From Solihabitans fulvus (GTDB lineage: Bacteria > Actinomycetota > Actinomycetes > Mycobacteriales > Pseudonocardiaceae): a stretch of DNA of 64,000 nucleotides. Shown here in pieces: positions 7,434 to 15,850 of the stretch. The position numbers were made by a program, and so were the translations under genes. The stretch is from positions 62,001 through 126,000 of the forward strand of contig NZ_VUOB01000063.1 in the NCBI RefSeq assembly GCF_008386585.1, in the 5' to 3' direction. Position 1 is the stretch's first letter. Every line of letters begins with the position of its first letter. The notes beneath the pieces are model-generated. The model did not search any database and was not told where the DNA came from. It saw only the letters and a program-made list of their open reading frames with translations.

Positions 7434-8324
7434 TCAGGCGGCCAGCAGGGCACCGCTCAGGTCGATCAGGGCCTGCCGCAGCGGGCGGCCCTCCTCGGCG
7501 AACGCGGCCTGCCGACGCACGTACTCCGCGCGCCCGCGTTCCGTCTCCACCCGCACCGGCCGGTAACCGAGCGTGGCCAGGTCGTACGGGCTGGCCTGCA
7601 TGTCCAGCTCGCGGATCCGGACGGCCAGCTCGAAGCAGTCGGCGACCAGCTCGGACGGGGTCGCCGGGTCCAGCTTGTAGCTCCACTTGAACAGGTCCAT
7701 CCCCGCGTGCAGGCAGCCAGGCTGCTCGAACTCCACCTGCGTGGCGCGGGTCGGCTGGAGCGTGTTGCGCGGCGCGGCGTCTTGTGTGAAGAAGCGGAAC
7801 GCGTCGAAGTGGCCGCACCGGATCGACGCCGACTCGACCACCGCGTCGGTGCCGGTGCCGCCGAGCCGCAGCGGCCACGCGTTGTGGCGGACCTGATCGG
7901 GCCGCTGCCGATAGACCATGGCCCACTCGTGCAGGCCAAAGCAGCCGAGCCGGGGCTGCCTGGTCGCGGTCGCGGTCAGCAGGGCGTGCACGAACTCCAC
8001 GGTGGCGCGGCGCGATTCGGCGAAGGCCGCGGTGTCCAGGGTCACGCCGTCGGCGGTGCGGGTGTAGGCGGGCCAGCGCAGGTACTCCAGCGCGGACTCG
8101 CCCGCCAGCACGACGCCGGGGCCGGGGTGCCAGCGCTCCAGCCTGGCCGGCCGGTGCGAGTAGTAGGAGAACAGGAAGTCCAGCACCGGATGCTTCTCGC
8201 CGCGTTGCTTGCGCTCGTGGTGCGGGTCGGTCCAGCGGCGCACGCGGGCGGTGTGCGCGGCGCGGCGCGCCTGCCACTCGTCCTCGGCGAGCACCGCCGT
8301 TTCCCGCACTGGCAAGGAGTTCAT
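7434..8324 (-). CDS. Protein of the group annotated as 3-methyladenine DNA glycosylase
   Basis: The 296-residue protein has the recognisable start DEWQARRAAHTARVRRWTDPHHERKQRGEKHPVLDFLFSYY followed by RPARLERWHPGPGVVLAG. It also contains FGLHEWAMVYR and QPGCLHAGMDLFKWSYKLDP. Proteins with this layout are usually annotated as 3-methyladenine DNA glycosylase in actinobacteria. I know of no experimental proof, and no HhH or known glycosylase motif is visible, so the name should be treated as provisional. The start at 8324 (MNSLPVRETAVLAEDEW) is preferred because the longer upstream frame is not protein-like. It is a stand-alone gene with a 209-base spacer downstream to the VWA gene. Confidence 0.65.
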   Translation of the reverse strand: MNSLPVRETAVLAEDEWQARRAAHTARVRRWTDPHHERKQRGEKHPVLDFLFSYYSHRPARLERWHPGPGVVLAGESALEYLRWPAYTRTADGVTLDTAAFAESRRATVEFVHALLTATATRQPRLGCFGLHEWAMVYRQRPDQVRHNAWPLRLGGTGTDAVVESASIRCGHFDAFRFFTQDAAPRNTLQPTRATQVEFEQPGCLHAGMDLFKWSYKLDPATPSELVADCFELAVRIRELDMQASPYDLATLGYRPVRVETERGRAEYVRRQAAFAEEGRPLRQALIDLSGALLAA

Positions 8325-8427
8325 CGTCTCGGTCCGCTCGCGTCCGGGTCCTGGTCGACCCTGCTGGCCGCGTTCCCAGCATACCAACGGGCCGCCGGGT
8401 GCCCGCTGAAGCAAAGGGGCACGTGAT

Positions 8428-8895
8428 TCACTGTGGCCGATGCTCCGGCCAGAGGCGAATCAACCATTGCTCCTGATTGGCGAGCTCTTCAGTTTCTGCG
8501 CCATCGCGATAGCGTTGGGCGGCTTCTTTGCGTCCCCGACAGAACGCCCAGAGAGCGATATTTCCTGCGATGGGGATTTCCCACTCTTCGGCGTAGCCGA
8601 AGGACAGCTGGCTGACTCTGGCCGTACCCGTCGGCCAGGGCAGAAAGACTCTCTCGCTCTCTTCCCATTCGGCCTCGGGGCGGGGCGGCTGTTCGCTCCA
8701 CACTTCAATGGACAGGTCTACCGTCAAGACCTCGATCTCGGTCAATATTTGTAGCTGCCCGTCTCCGTGGTAGCTCAGCAGTTCACCGTCAAAAACTGTG
8801 GTGTCGGGAGTGTGAGATTCGGGCGCTTCCAGAATGAAGCAACCGTAGTCACAGTCAACTGACGCCCGGTGATGGTATGTGACGCCCATTGTCAT
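8428..8895 (-). CDS. Orphan hypothetical protein with lower G+C than neighbours
   Basis: The 155-residue product is acidic and rich in Glu and Trp (EVWSEQPPRPEAEWEESERVFLPWP, NQEQWLIRLWPEHRPQ). It has no signal peptide or membrane helix and is probably a soluble beta-rich domain. I do not recognise a family. Third-codon positions contain many A and T, unlike every neighbour, which points to recent acquisition. Such isolated low-G+C genes often encode immunity-type or contact-dependent accessory proteins, but nothing here proves that. The ATG at 8895 and a second ATG two codons later are both possible. It abuts the TetR gene's stop by four bases on the same strand. Confidence 0.6.
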   Translation of the reverse strand: MTMGVTYHHRASVDCDYGCFILEAPESHTPDTTVFDGELLSYHGDGQLQILTEIEVLTVDLSIEVWSEQPPRPEAEWEESERVFLPWPTGTARVSQLSFGYAEEWEIPIAGNIALWAFCRGRKEAAQRYRDGAETEELANQEQWLIRLWPEHRPQ

Positions 8896-8899
8896 CCTG

Positions 8900-9505
8900 T
8901 CAATGAAGGTCGTGCGCGCTCGGCACCACCGAGGCGAGCACCAGCTCTGCCAGTCGCCGCGCGTCGGGGCCCGCGGTGTCGTCCGCGTCGATCGAGCTGA
9001 CCACCGTGGCGCCCTCGATCAGGATCAGTAGCTGCCTGGCGGGCGCCGACGGCTCCGCGACGCCGGCCTCCAGCAGGCACCGCTCCAGCAGGACGCGGTA
9101 CCGCGCGAGGTGCCCGCGCGTCAGGCCGAGGACGGCCACGCCGTCGCCCCGGGTGTCGGCCGCGGCGTTCACCATGGCGCAGCCGTGGAAGCCCGCCTGC
9201 CGGTACCAGTCCGCCAGCAGGTCGAACAGCGCGAGCACGCGGTCGGCACCGGGCGGCACGGCCTCGACGCCGCGTTCGAGCCAGTCGTGGATCCGCTCGC
9301 TCCGCTGTCGCAGCACGGCCTCGACCAGGCCGTCCTTGGACTCGAAGTAGCGGTAGATCGTCAGCTTCGACGACCCGGCCAGCTCGGCGATCTCGTTGAC
9401 GCCGACGGCGTGCACGCCGCGCTCGTAGAAGGCCAGCGCGGCGACGGCGAGGATCCGCGCCCTGGTGTTCTCCGGGCTGAGCGGCTCACCGCGTTTGACC
9501 GGCAA
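8900..9505 (-). CDS. TetR/AcrR family transcriptional regulator
   Basis: The 201-residue repressor has a TetR helix-turn-helix at residues 14-55 (TRARILAVAALAFYERGVHAVGVNEIAELAGSSKLTIYRYFESK). The ligand domain contains a CAMVNAAAD stretch typical of TetR_C_40-like members. The start is TTG at 9505, with GGAGG five bases before it. It is divergent from the MFS transporter, whose promoter contains the perfect palindrome TACCGATCGGTA. Repression of that exporter is the obvious inference. Confidence 0.88.
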   Translation of the reverse strand: MPVKRGEPLSPENTRARILAVAALAFYERGVHAVGVNEIAELAGSSKLTIYRYFESKDGLVEAVLRQRSERIHDWLERGVEAVPPGADRVLALFDLLADWYRQAGFHGCAMVNAAADTRGDGVAVLGLTRGHLARYRVLLERCLLEAGVAEPSAPARQLLILIEGATVVSSIDADDTAGPDARRLAELVLASVVPSAHDLH

Positions 9506-9515
9506 CTGGTCCTCC

Positions 9516-9555
9516 CTGGTGCGGTGGGGATCAAGCTGGTGCGGTGGGGGTCAAG
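9516..9555. repeat. Tandem 20-bp direct repeat upstream of the TetR gene
   Basis: CTGGTGCGGTGGGGATCAAG at 9516-9535 is repeated at 9536-9555 with a single A-to-G change. It lies in the leader of the TetR gene, ten bases before its TTG start. It could be a replication-slippage duplication that also doubles the leader's GGTGGGG ribosome-like element. Confidence 0.7.
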
Positions 9556-9590
9556 TCTAACCAGGCCACCGTTCAGCATGTGGTCGTTCG

Positions 9591-9619
9591 TTGACCAAGA
9601 TAATACCGATCGGTACCTT
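9591..9619 (+). promoter_or_regulatory. MFS promoter with TetR operator TACCGATCGGTA
   Basis: TTGACC (9591-9596) and TACCTT (9614-9619) are 17 bp apart. The perfect 12-bp palindrome TACCGATCGGTA at 9604-9615 overlaps the spacer and the first bases of the -10. Transcription would begin at about 9626, immediately at the ATG (9627), so the transporter message is probably leaderless. The placement fits repression by the divergent TetR protein. Confidence 0.65.
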
Positions 9620-9626
9620 CTCTTGC

Positions 9627-10799
9627 ATGGTCACGATGATCCCTGTTCGTCGGCTGTGGAGCGCGGTGCTGTGCGGCTACCTCGCCCTCGGCGCGACCCT
9701 CCAGGTGCTGCCGGAGTTCGTGGTGCAGCGGTTCCACGGCGGCCCGACGCTCAGCGGCACCGCCGTGGGGATCGCCTTCCTCGCCACGGCGTGCGCGCGG
9801 CCCGTCGCGGGCCTGCTCGCCGACACCGGCCGCGCGCGTCCCGTCGTGCTGCTCGGCGGGGTGCTCGGCGCACTCGGCGGACTCGGCCACCTCCTCGCGC
9901 CCGACTACGCCGTGCTGCTGGTCGCGCGCCTGCTGATGGGGGCAGGCGAGGCCGCGCTGTTCTCCGGCGCGCTGCCGTGGGTGCTCAGCGGCGCGTCCCC
10001 GCAGCGCCGCGGCCGGACCGCGGGCTGGTTCGGCCTGTCCATGTGGGGCGGCCTCGCGGCCGGGCCCGTGCTGGCCACCGCGCTCAACGCCGCAGGCGGC
10101 TTCACCGCCGTCTGGATCGGGGTCATCGGGCTCGCGATCGGGTCCGCGCTGCTGGTGCTCAGCACGCCGAAACAACCGCCGGTGGAACCGGTCGCCGCCG
10201 GCCCGCGCGGCGGGCTGGTGCCGGCCGGCGCGTCGCTGCCTGGCGTCGTCCTCGGCCTGTCCAGCTACGGCTACGGCACGATCGCCGCGCTGCTCGTGCT
10301 GCACCTGCGCGACAACCACATCGGCGGCGAGAGCGTCGGGCTCGCGTTGTTCGCCTTCGGGTTCCTGCTCACCAGGCTACTCGGCAGCCCGCTGGTCGAC
10401 CGGCTCGGCGGCGCGCGGGTGGCCGCCTGCTCGCTCGTCCTGGAGATCCTCGCCCTGGTGCTGCTCGCGGTGGCCGACACGGCCGCGCTCGCGCTGCCGG
10501 CGACCGTGCTCGCCGGGGTCGGCGTCGCCCTGATGTACCCGGCGACGGTCGCGCTGACCCTGCACCGCACGGGCGCGCTGCGCCCCGGCGCCGCGGTCGG
10601 CGCGATGACCTCGTTCTGGGATCTCGGCATCATGGCCGCCGGGCCGCTCGGCGGCGCGATCGCCGCGTCCGAGGGCTACCCGCTGGCCTTCGTGCTGGCC
10701 GCGGTGATCGGGGGCCTGTCGCTCGCCCTGGTGGTCACCCTGCTGCGGGCGGGCCGCCGCGTCGGACCCGGCGCGGAGTTGGCCGACGCGACCACCTGA
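9627..10799 (+). CDS. MFS transporter (drug/metabolite efflux type)
   Basis: A major facilitator of about 390 residues with twelve predicted hydrophobic helices. It carries the typical loop LADTGRARPVVLLGGVLGALGGLGH after helix 2 and ARLLMGAGEAALFSGALPWVLS in helix 4. A basic stretch (SPQRRGRTAGWFG) follows helix 4. The second half repeats the pattern. The frame is open upstream to a TTG at 9591, but that codon is the -35 box, so the ATG at 9627 is chosen. Regulation by the divergent TetR gene is likely. The substrate is unknown. Confidence 0.88.
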   Translation: MVTMIPVRRLWSAVLCGYLALGATLQVLPEFVVQRFHGGPTLSGTAVGIAFLATACARPVAGLLADTGRARPVVLLGGVLGALGGLGHLLAPDYAVLLVARLLMGAGEAALFSGALPWVLSGASPQRRGRTAGWFGLSMWGGLAAGPVLATALNAAGGFTAVWIGVIGLAIGSALLVLSTPKQPPVEPVAAGPRGGLVPAGASLPGVVLGLSSYGYGTIAALLVLHLRDNHIGGESVGLALFAFGFLLTRLLGSPLVDRLGGARVAACSLVLEILALVLLAVADTAALALPATVLAGVGVALMYPATVALTLHRTGALRPGAAVGAMTSFWDLGIMAAGPLGGAIAASEGYPLAFVLAAVIGGLSLALVVTLLRAGRRVGPGAELADATT

Positions 10800-10816
10800 C
10801 GACGCGACCACCTGAC
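10785..10816. repeat. Tandem 16-bp duplication spanning the MFS stop codon
   Basis: GACGCGACCACCTGAC occurs twice back to back at 10785-10800 and 10801-10816. The first copy encodes the last codons and stop of the transporter. The second copy is an exact duplicate outside the gene. This is a slippage-type duplication with no effect on the protein. Confidence 0.8.
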
Positions 10817-10818
10817 GG

Positions 10819-10850
10819 GTGGAAACCCGTGCCGGGACACGGGTTTCCAC
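10819..10850. terminator. Strong bidirectional terminator hairpin
   Basis: A perfect 13-bp stem (GTGGAAACCCGTG paired with CACGGGTTTCCAC) with a six-base loop separates the convergent MFS and CNNM genes. It is symmetric and would work for both strands. Confidence 0.85.
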
Positions 10851-10857
10851 TGTCCAC

Positions 10858-11907
10858 TCAGGAGGGTTGACCCACGTGAGTGCCGTCGCGGACGGTGCCG
10901 ACGTACTCCTCGACGAGGTCCTCCAACGCGACCATGCCGAGCAGCGAGCCGTCCGGCCCGACCGCCCGCGCCACGTGGCTGTGCGCGCGCCGCAACGCGG
11001 CGAGCGCCTCGTCCAGCCTGGCGTCGCCGGGCAGCTCCGGCAGGCCCCGGATCCTTGCCCGGGGGACCGGCGTGCGCGGGTCCTCGCCCGCAAGGTCCAG
11101 CACGTCCTTCACGTGCAGGTACCCGGCCAGCCTGCCGTCCTCGCCGCGCACCGGGAACCGGGAGAAGCCGGTCGCCGCGACCGCCGCCTCCAGGTCGCCA
11201 ACGGTCGGCGCGGCCGGCACCGTGGTCAGCCGTTCGGTCGGCACCAGCACGTCGGCCACGGTCCGCTCGGCGGAGGACAGCGTCTGCGCCAGCCTGCGGT
11301 GCTCCGAGTCCTCCAGCAGTCCCTCGCGCCGCGACTCGCCGATCAGCGAGGCCAGCTCGTCCGGCGTGTAGGCCGTGTCCAACTCGTCCTTGGGCTCCAC
11401 CCGCATCAGCCGCAGCACGCCGTTCGCGGCCATGTTGAACAGCGAGATCAGCGGGCGCACCAGCCGGACGAACGCCACGTGCGCCGGCACCAGCCACACG
11501 GCGGACCGCTCGGGCCCCGCGATGGCGATGTTCTTCGGCACCATCTCGCCGAGCACGATGTGCAGCACCGCGACCAGCACCAGCGCCACCGGGAAGGACA
11601 CCGCGTGCACCACCCCGTCCGGCACGCCGAGCGGCCGCAACCCCTGTTCGAGCAGGTGCGCGATGGCGGGCTCGCCAAGCGCGCCGAGGCCGAGCGAGCA
11701 CAGCGTGATGCCCAGCTGCGCGCCCGCCAGCATCAGCGAGATCTGCTCGCCGGCGCGCATCACCGTCCGCGCCCTGGTCACGCCCCGCTCGACCATCGAC
11801 TCGAGGCGATCGTGCCGCGCGCTGATCAGCGCGAACTCCGCGCCGACGAAGAAGGCGTTGGCCGCGAGCAGCACGACGGAAATGAAAATCGCAAAGCCGC
11901 CGCTCAC
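10858..11907 (-). CDS. Hemolysin-family CNNM/CBS-domain membrane protein
   Basis: A protein of 349 residues. The N-terminal CNNM (DUF21) domain, at about 1-190, has three to four helices and the motifs NAFFVGAEFALISARHDRLE and VLHIVLGEMVPKNIAIAGPER. It is followed by a CBS-pair region (ERTVADVLVPTERL through VARAVGPDGSLLGMVALEDLVEEYVG). Such proteins (CorC/MpfA-like) are linked to magnesium export or tolerance. Unlike its upstream partner it lacks the terminal CorC/HlyC transporter-associated domain and ends soon after the second CBS. The GTG at 11907 overlaps the upstream gene's TGA, so the two form a coupled pair. Confidence 0.88.
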   Translation of the reverse strand: MSGGFAIFISVVLLAANAFFVGAEFALISARHDRLESMVERGVTRARTVMRAGEQISLMLAGAQLGITLCSLGLGALGEPAIAHLLEQGLRPLGVPDGVVHAVSFPVALVLVAVLHIVLGEMVPKNIAIAGPERSAVWLVPAHVAFVRLVRPLISLFNMAANGVLRLMRVEPKDELDTAYTPDELASLIGESRREGLLEDSEHRRLAQTLSSAERTVADVLVPTERLTTVPAAPTVGDLEAAVAATGFSRFPVRGEDGRLAGYLHVKDVLDLAGEDPRTPVPRARIRGLPELPGDARLDEALAALRRAHSHVARAVGPDGSLLGMVALEDLVEEYVGTVRDGTHVGQPS

Positions 11908-13226
11908 GACGCAACCTCCTGCACGCGGGCCACCCGCAACTCGGCGACCCGGTGCCGGTCCATCGCCATCACGGTGATCCGCCAGCCGTCCACCCTGACC
12001 TCGTCGCCGACGTCCGGGATCCGGCCGAGCCGCGCCAGCACCAGGCCGGCCAGCGTCTCGTAGTCGCCGTCGGGCATCTTGAACCCGGTGGCCTCGGCCA
12101 CCTCGTCGTCGCGCAGCAGCCCGGACACCATCCAGCTGTCCCTGCCGAGCGGACGCACCGGGGGAGCCTCCCGCCGGTCGTGCTCGTCGCGCACGTCGCC
12201 GACGATCTCCTCGATCAGGTCCTCCAACGTGACCAGGCCGGCCGTGCCGCCGTACTCGTCGACCACCAACGCGGTCTGGAGGCCCGAGCCGCGCAGCCGA
12301 TCGAGCAGCGCGTCGCCCTCCAGCGTCTCGGGCACCGTCGGCACCGGGCGCGTGAGCGACCCGACCTTCGTGGTGCCGCGCTGGTTGATCGGCACGCCGA
12401 ACGCCTGCTTGACGTGCACCATGCCGCGCACCTCGTCCAGGTCGCCGTCGTGCACCGGGAACCGGGAGAACCCGGTGTGCCTGGCCGCGTCGATCAGGTC
12501 GAGCACGGTGGCGTCCGCGCGCAACGCCTCGACCTGCACCCGAGGCGTCATCAGCTCCTCGGCGGTGCGGTCGCCGAAACGCAGCGACCGGTCGAGCAGC
12601 ACGGCCGTGCGCTGGTCGAGGGTGCCGTGCGCGGCGCTGGACCGCACCAGCGAGCCGAGCTCCTGCGGGGACCGCGCCGAGCGCAGCTCCTCGGCGGGCT
12701 CGACGCCCAGCCTGCGCACCAGCCAGTTGGCCGAGCCGTTGAGCGTGTTGATCAGCCAACGGCACGCGGTGGAGAAGCCCACCTGGAACCCGGCGACCGC
12801 GCGGGCCGTGGCCAGCGGCCGGGCGATCGCCAGGTTCTTCGGCACCAGCTCGCCGAAGATCATCGACACGGCGGTGGCCAGCAGCAACGCCAGCACCAGC
12901 GCGAGCGGCTCGGCGATCTCGCCGGACAGGCCGATCGAGGTCAGCCCAGGTTCGATGAACGCGGCGATGACGGGCTTGGCGACGAAGCCAGTGACCAGCG
13001 TCGTGATGGTGATGCCGAGCTGGGCGCCGGACAGCTGGAACGACAGTGTGCGGTGCGCCACCTGGACGCGCTGCGCCTTGGCGTCGCCGACCTGCTCGGC
13101 GTGGCTGTCGACCTGGCTGCGTTCCAGGGTGGTGAGGGAGAATTCGGCGGCCACGAACAGTGCCGTGCCGGCGGTGAGGCCGACCACCGCGAGGAGGCCG
13201 AGCACGCTGAGGATGGTCCCCGTCAT
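11904..13226 (-). CDS. Hemolysin-family CNNM/CBS/CorC_HlyC protein
   Basis: The 440-residue paralogue of the downstream gene has the full architecture: CNNM domain (about 1-195, with TALFVAAEFSLTTLERSQVD and SMIFGELVPKNLAIARP), CBS pair (about 215-335, with AEELMTPRVQVEAL and VVDEYGGTAGLVTLEDLIEEIVGDVRDE), and a C-terminal CorC/HlyC domain (WMVSGLLRDDEVAEATG, ending in RVARVQEVAS). The E-L-V-P-K-N stretch in the membrane domain is the conserved ion-site region of CNNM transporters. Tandem CNNM pairs are common in actinobacteria and may act as heterodimers. Magnesium or cobalt is inferred from the family. Confidence 0.9.
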   Translation of the reverse strand: MTGTILSVLGLLAVVGLTAGTALFVAAEFSLTTLERSQVDSHAEQVGDAKAQRVQVAHRTLSFQLSGAQLGITITTLVTGFVAKPVIAAFIEPGLTSIGLSGEIAEPLALVLALLLATAVSMIFGELVPKNLAIARPLATARAVAGFQVGFSTACRWLINTLNGSANWLVRRLGVEPAEELRSARSPQELGSLVRSSAAHGTLDQRTAVLLDRSLRFGDRTAEELMTPRVQVEALRADATVLDLIDAARHTGFSRFPVHDGDLDEVRGMVHVKQAFGVPINQRGTTKVGSLTRPVPTVPETLEGDALLDRLRGSGLQTALVVDEYGGTAGLVTLEDLIEEIVGDVRDEHDRREAPPVRPLGRDSWMVSGLLRDDEVAEATGFKMPDGDYETLAGLVLARLGRIPDVGDEVRVDGWRITVMAMDRHRVAELRVARVQEVAS

Positions 13227-13522
13227 CGGACACCTCCTGCGAGGCCGGTGACGGGATTCGTATGGCAGCCGGGGCTGGTACCCGGCTCAGTACTACAGGG
13301 CTCTGCGCTGGCTGCTTCGGCGCTCGGAGGCGGGGCGACGCAGGGTGGAGCACTGCTGCCGGGTGACGGCGCGTCGTGCACGGAAGGTGTCACTCCTCGA
13401 AAGGGGATGTACGACTACTGGGCTCAGTGTAATTGGTCCGGCCGCATGCCTACCGGACTTTCCCTCCGTGACGGCACCCCACCAACAGGTGAAACGTCGC
13501 GGGACGGCCGTGGTGACGCCGG
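13227..13522. other. Intergenic region without a recognised gene
   Basis: About 296 bases separate the CNNM gene start from the end of the LacI-family gene. Short frames exist on both strands, but none has a ribosome site with coding-like codon use. The stretch must hold the CNNM operon's promoter. It includes an AT-richer patch around 13400-13440. I see no clear operator or RNA structure. Confidence 0.4.
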
Positions 13523-14563
13523 TCAGCCTGCCGTCCGCGCGGCCTGCCGGCCGGTGCTCTCCCTGAGCACGACCTCGCTCGCCACCCGCACGGTCCTCGG
13601 CTCGGCGGCGTTCTCGTCGAGCACCAGGCGCGCGGCCCGCTCGCCCATCTCTTCCAGCGGCAGGCGGACCGTACTCAGGGACGGCACCAGGTCGCGCAGG
13701 GTCGGAATGTCGTCGAAGCCGGCCACCGCGATGTCGTCCGGCACGCGCAGGCCGAGCCCGCGCAGCGCCGCCATCGCGCCGAGCGCCATCACGTCGTTGA
13801 CCGCGAACACGCAGGTCGCGGCCGGGGCGGCGGCCCGAAGGCCGAGCGCGGCCTGGTAGCCGCCGTCCCTGGTGAACGCGCCGGGCAGCACGGCGGTGGC
13901 CGGCAGGTCGACGCCGGCCTCGGCGAGGCCAGCGCGGAAGCCCGCCACCCGGTCGCGAGCGGTGACCAGGTCCGGCGGCCCGCCGAGCACCGCGAACCTG
14001 CGGTGCCCGAGCCGCGCGAGCGCCGAAGCCAGCGCGCGGGCGCCGGACCGGTTGGCCGGCACCACGGTGTCGGTGGGCAACCGCGCCTGTGAGACACACG
14101 CCACGCGCCCACCCTGCTGGGTGAACGCGGCGATCTCCTCGCGCAGCCGCTCGGTGGCGGCGCGGTCGGTGCTGCGGCTGCCGGCCAGCACGATCGCGCG
14201 GGCCCGGTGCGCGCGGAGCGTGGACACCAGCTCCACCTCGCGGTCGGTGGAGCGGCCGGTGGTGCCGAGCACGACGACGAGGCCGGCGTCCTCGGCGATC
14301 CTGGTCACCCCGGCGGCGATGCTGGAGAAGTACGGGTCGGCGATGTCGTGCACGACGAGGCCGAGCAGCGCGCTGCTGTTGCGGGCCAACGCCTGCGCCG
14401 AGGCGTTGGGCAGGTAGCCGAGCTCGCGGGCGCCGGCCAGCACGCGCTCCCGCAGCGCCTCGCTGACCCGACGCGTGCTGCCGTTGAGCACGCGGGACGC
14501 GGTGGCCAGCGAGACTCCGGCGTGCGCGGCCACCTCGGCGAGGGTCGCCTGCCTCTGACTCAT
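13523..14563 (-). CDS. LacI family transcriptional regulator
   Basis: The 346-residue regulator has a LacI helix-turn-helix and hinge (QATLAEVAAHAGVSLATASRVLNGSTRRVSEALRERVLAGARELGYLPNASAQAL). A periplasmic-binding-protein-like sensor domain follows (SALLGLVVHDIADPYFSSIAAGV, then AVNDVMALGAMAALRGLGLRVPDDIAVAGFDDIP). The start at 14563 is chosen for its GAGGTG ribosome site; the frame extends further upstream without support. The ligand is probably a sugar or nucleoside, but there is no adjacent transporter or hydrolase, so the target is unclear. Confidence 0.9.
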   Translation of the reverse strand: MSQRQATLAEVAAHAGVSLATASRVLNGSTRRVSEALRERVLAGARELGYLPNASAQALARNSSALLGLVVHDIADPYFSSIAAGVTRIAEDAGLVVVLGTTGRSTDREVELVSTLRAHRARAIVLAGSRSTDRAATERLREEIAAFTQQGGRVACVSQARLPTDTVVPANRSGARALASALARLGHRRFAVLGGPPDLVTARDRVAGFRAGLAEAGVDLPATAVLPGAFTRDGGYQAALGLRAAAPAATCVFAVNDVMALGAMAALRGLGLRVPDDIAVAGFDDIPTLRDLVPSLSTVRLPLEEMGERAARLVLDENAAEPRTVRVASEVVLRESTGRQAARTAG

Positions 14564-14644
14564 GCCCACCTCTTCGCTTCGCCCGTGTCGGCCCATGATG
14601 CCGTGCCTCGACCCGCGACCCGACGGGAAAAGGGCTAATCCAGG

Positions 14645-15490
14645 TCAGTCGGCCTGCGCGCGTTCCACCCGGAGCCCGGTGGTGACGATGGCGATCACGG
14701 ACAGCGCGATGATCGCCTCGGCCCACCAGAACGCCGCGTAGTCCAGCAGCGAGCCCGACGGCGGCGAGCCGGGGGCCGCGTTGCGGAAGCCGACGAGCGC
14801 GAACAGCGTGGCCGCCATCCAGCCGAGCGCGGGCCACGGCAGCCCGCGCCGCTGCCCGATGATGATCCAGGCCGCGCCGGCCACCACCAGCGCCAGCGCC
14901 CACATGCACAGCATCATGAACCAGGCGAAGATCAACGTGCCCCGAGACCTGCTGATCCGGAGGTCCACCACGCTCAGCCCGGTGCGCGCCTGCCCCGAGT
15001 TGACGGCCTTGGGCAGGAACTGCCCGTCCAGGTTGTCCACGGTGAGCACGATCGGCACAGGCCGGTCCGATGCGGCGACCGCGAAGCCGATCGAGGTCCG
15101 GTAGGCGTCGAACGGGTAGTCCTGCACGACGCCGTCGGTGATCGACATGGTCAGGTCGGCCGGCGACATCCGCTCGTGCGCGGGGAACCGCAGCAGCCCC
15201 TGGGTCAGCGAGGACGTGTCCACGGTCAGCGGTTCGGCGGGCGTGAGGTCGTCGCCGTCCTGGAGGCGTCCCTCCACCCGCACGAGCAGATGCACGTGGA
15301 GCTGCCCCGACACGCCGTCCACCTGCTGCACGGTGGCGGCCAACTCCACCCGGTCCGGCGTGCCGGCGTTGCCGACCTCGTACCCGAGCGAGCGGCTGGA
15401 CCGTTCGTCGTAGTAGAGCGCGATGCCGATCCCGGCCACCGCCATTGTCGCGATCAGCACGGCGATCACCCGGGTCACCCGACGCCTCAT
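14645..15490 (-). CDS. DUF4436 family membrane protein
   Basis: The 281-residue protein has one N-terminal helix (RVIAVLIATMAVAGIGIALYY). An extracellular beta-rich region of about 150 residues follows, with the conserved-looking DYPFDAYRTSIGFAV. Three to four C-terminal helices complete it (GTLIFAWFMMLCMWALALVVAGAAWIIIG and following). This layout matches DUF4436, an uncharacterised actinobacterial group. The ATG at 15490 begins a basic membrane start, MRRRVTRVIAV. It is transcribed away from the IS element, whose right end lies about 215 bases upstream. Function unknown. Confidence 0.75.
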   Translation of the reverse strand: MRRRVTRVIAVLIATMAVAGIGIALYYDERSSRSLGYEVGNAGTPDRVELAATVQQVDGVSGQLHVHLLVRVEGRLQDGDDLTPAEPLTVDTSSLTQGLLRFPAHERMSPADLTMSITDGVVQDYPFDAYRTSIGFAVAASDRPVPIVLTVDNLDGQFLPKAVNSGQARTGLSVVDLRISRSRGTLIFAWFMMLCMWALALVVAGAAWIIIGQRRGLPWPALGWMAATLFALVGFRNAAPGSPPSGSLLDYAAFWWAEAIIALSVIAIVTTGLRVERAQAD

Positions 15491-15632
15491 CCGCACATGA
15501 TGTGGCGCGTTGACCCTGGGCGCGAGTTGTCCGAACCGCGCGTCGCGCGCCGTTTGAGTGATCGCGCGGGTAGTCGGACATACGCTGCGCGTAGTGGCTT
15601 GGGCCACTTGGCCGTACCGTCGAGGCGCAGCA

Positions 15633-15644
15633 GTACGGCCGTAC
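15633..15644. promoter_or_regulatory. Palindrome GTACGGCCGTAC in the region left of the IS element
   Basis: A perfect 12-bp palindrome lies about 60 bases before the IS605-type element, between the DUF4436 start and the insertion. If the element is removed, the site falls upstream of the POT transporter gene, so it may be part of that gene's original control region. Confidence 0.3.
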
Positions 15645-15704
15645 GGCGTAACGTGCCTCGGCGCCGCATGCCGCCGGGACGGGCTGGACAACCAGGAGGA
15701 CGTC

Positions 15705-15850
15705 ATGAACTCGTTCCTGAAGGAACGAGCTTGCCAACCGCCGCGAGCGGTGGTTTCTAGGCTTGCTGCTGCCGTCCTAGCTGGCTGCCAGGATGGGCGC
15801 TGCGTCTGGACGCATGACCTCGCCCCAGCGCTCGACACCGCGTTGGTCGA
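15705..15850 (-). ncRNA. Predicted reRNA/omega-RNA for TnpB at the element's right end
   Basis: In IS605-family elements the TnpB guide RNA is made from the 3' part of tnpB through the right end, with the guide lying just outside the element. Here the 72 bases after the tnpB stop hold two hairpins: AACCACCGC...GCGGCGGTT, about 15738-15757, and the terminal stem at 15710-15729. The guide would be the roughly 16-20 bases from 15704 downward. The 5' end is a guess. Confidence 0.4.

Noticed and set aside
13345..13566. Small plus-strand frame in the 13.2-13.5 kb gap
   Set aside because: Codon use is not coding-like, there is no clear ribosome site, and it overlaps the LacI gene's end.
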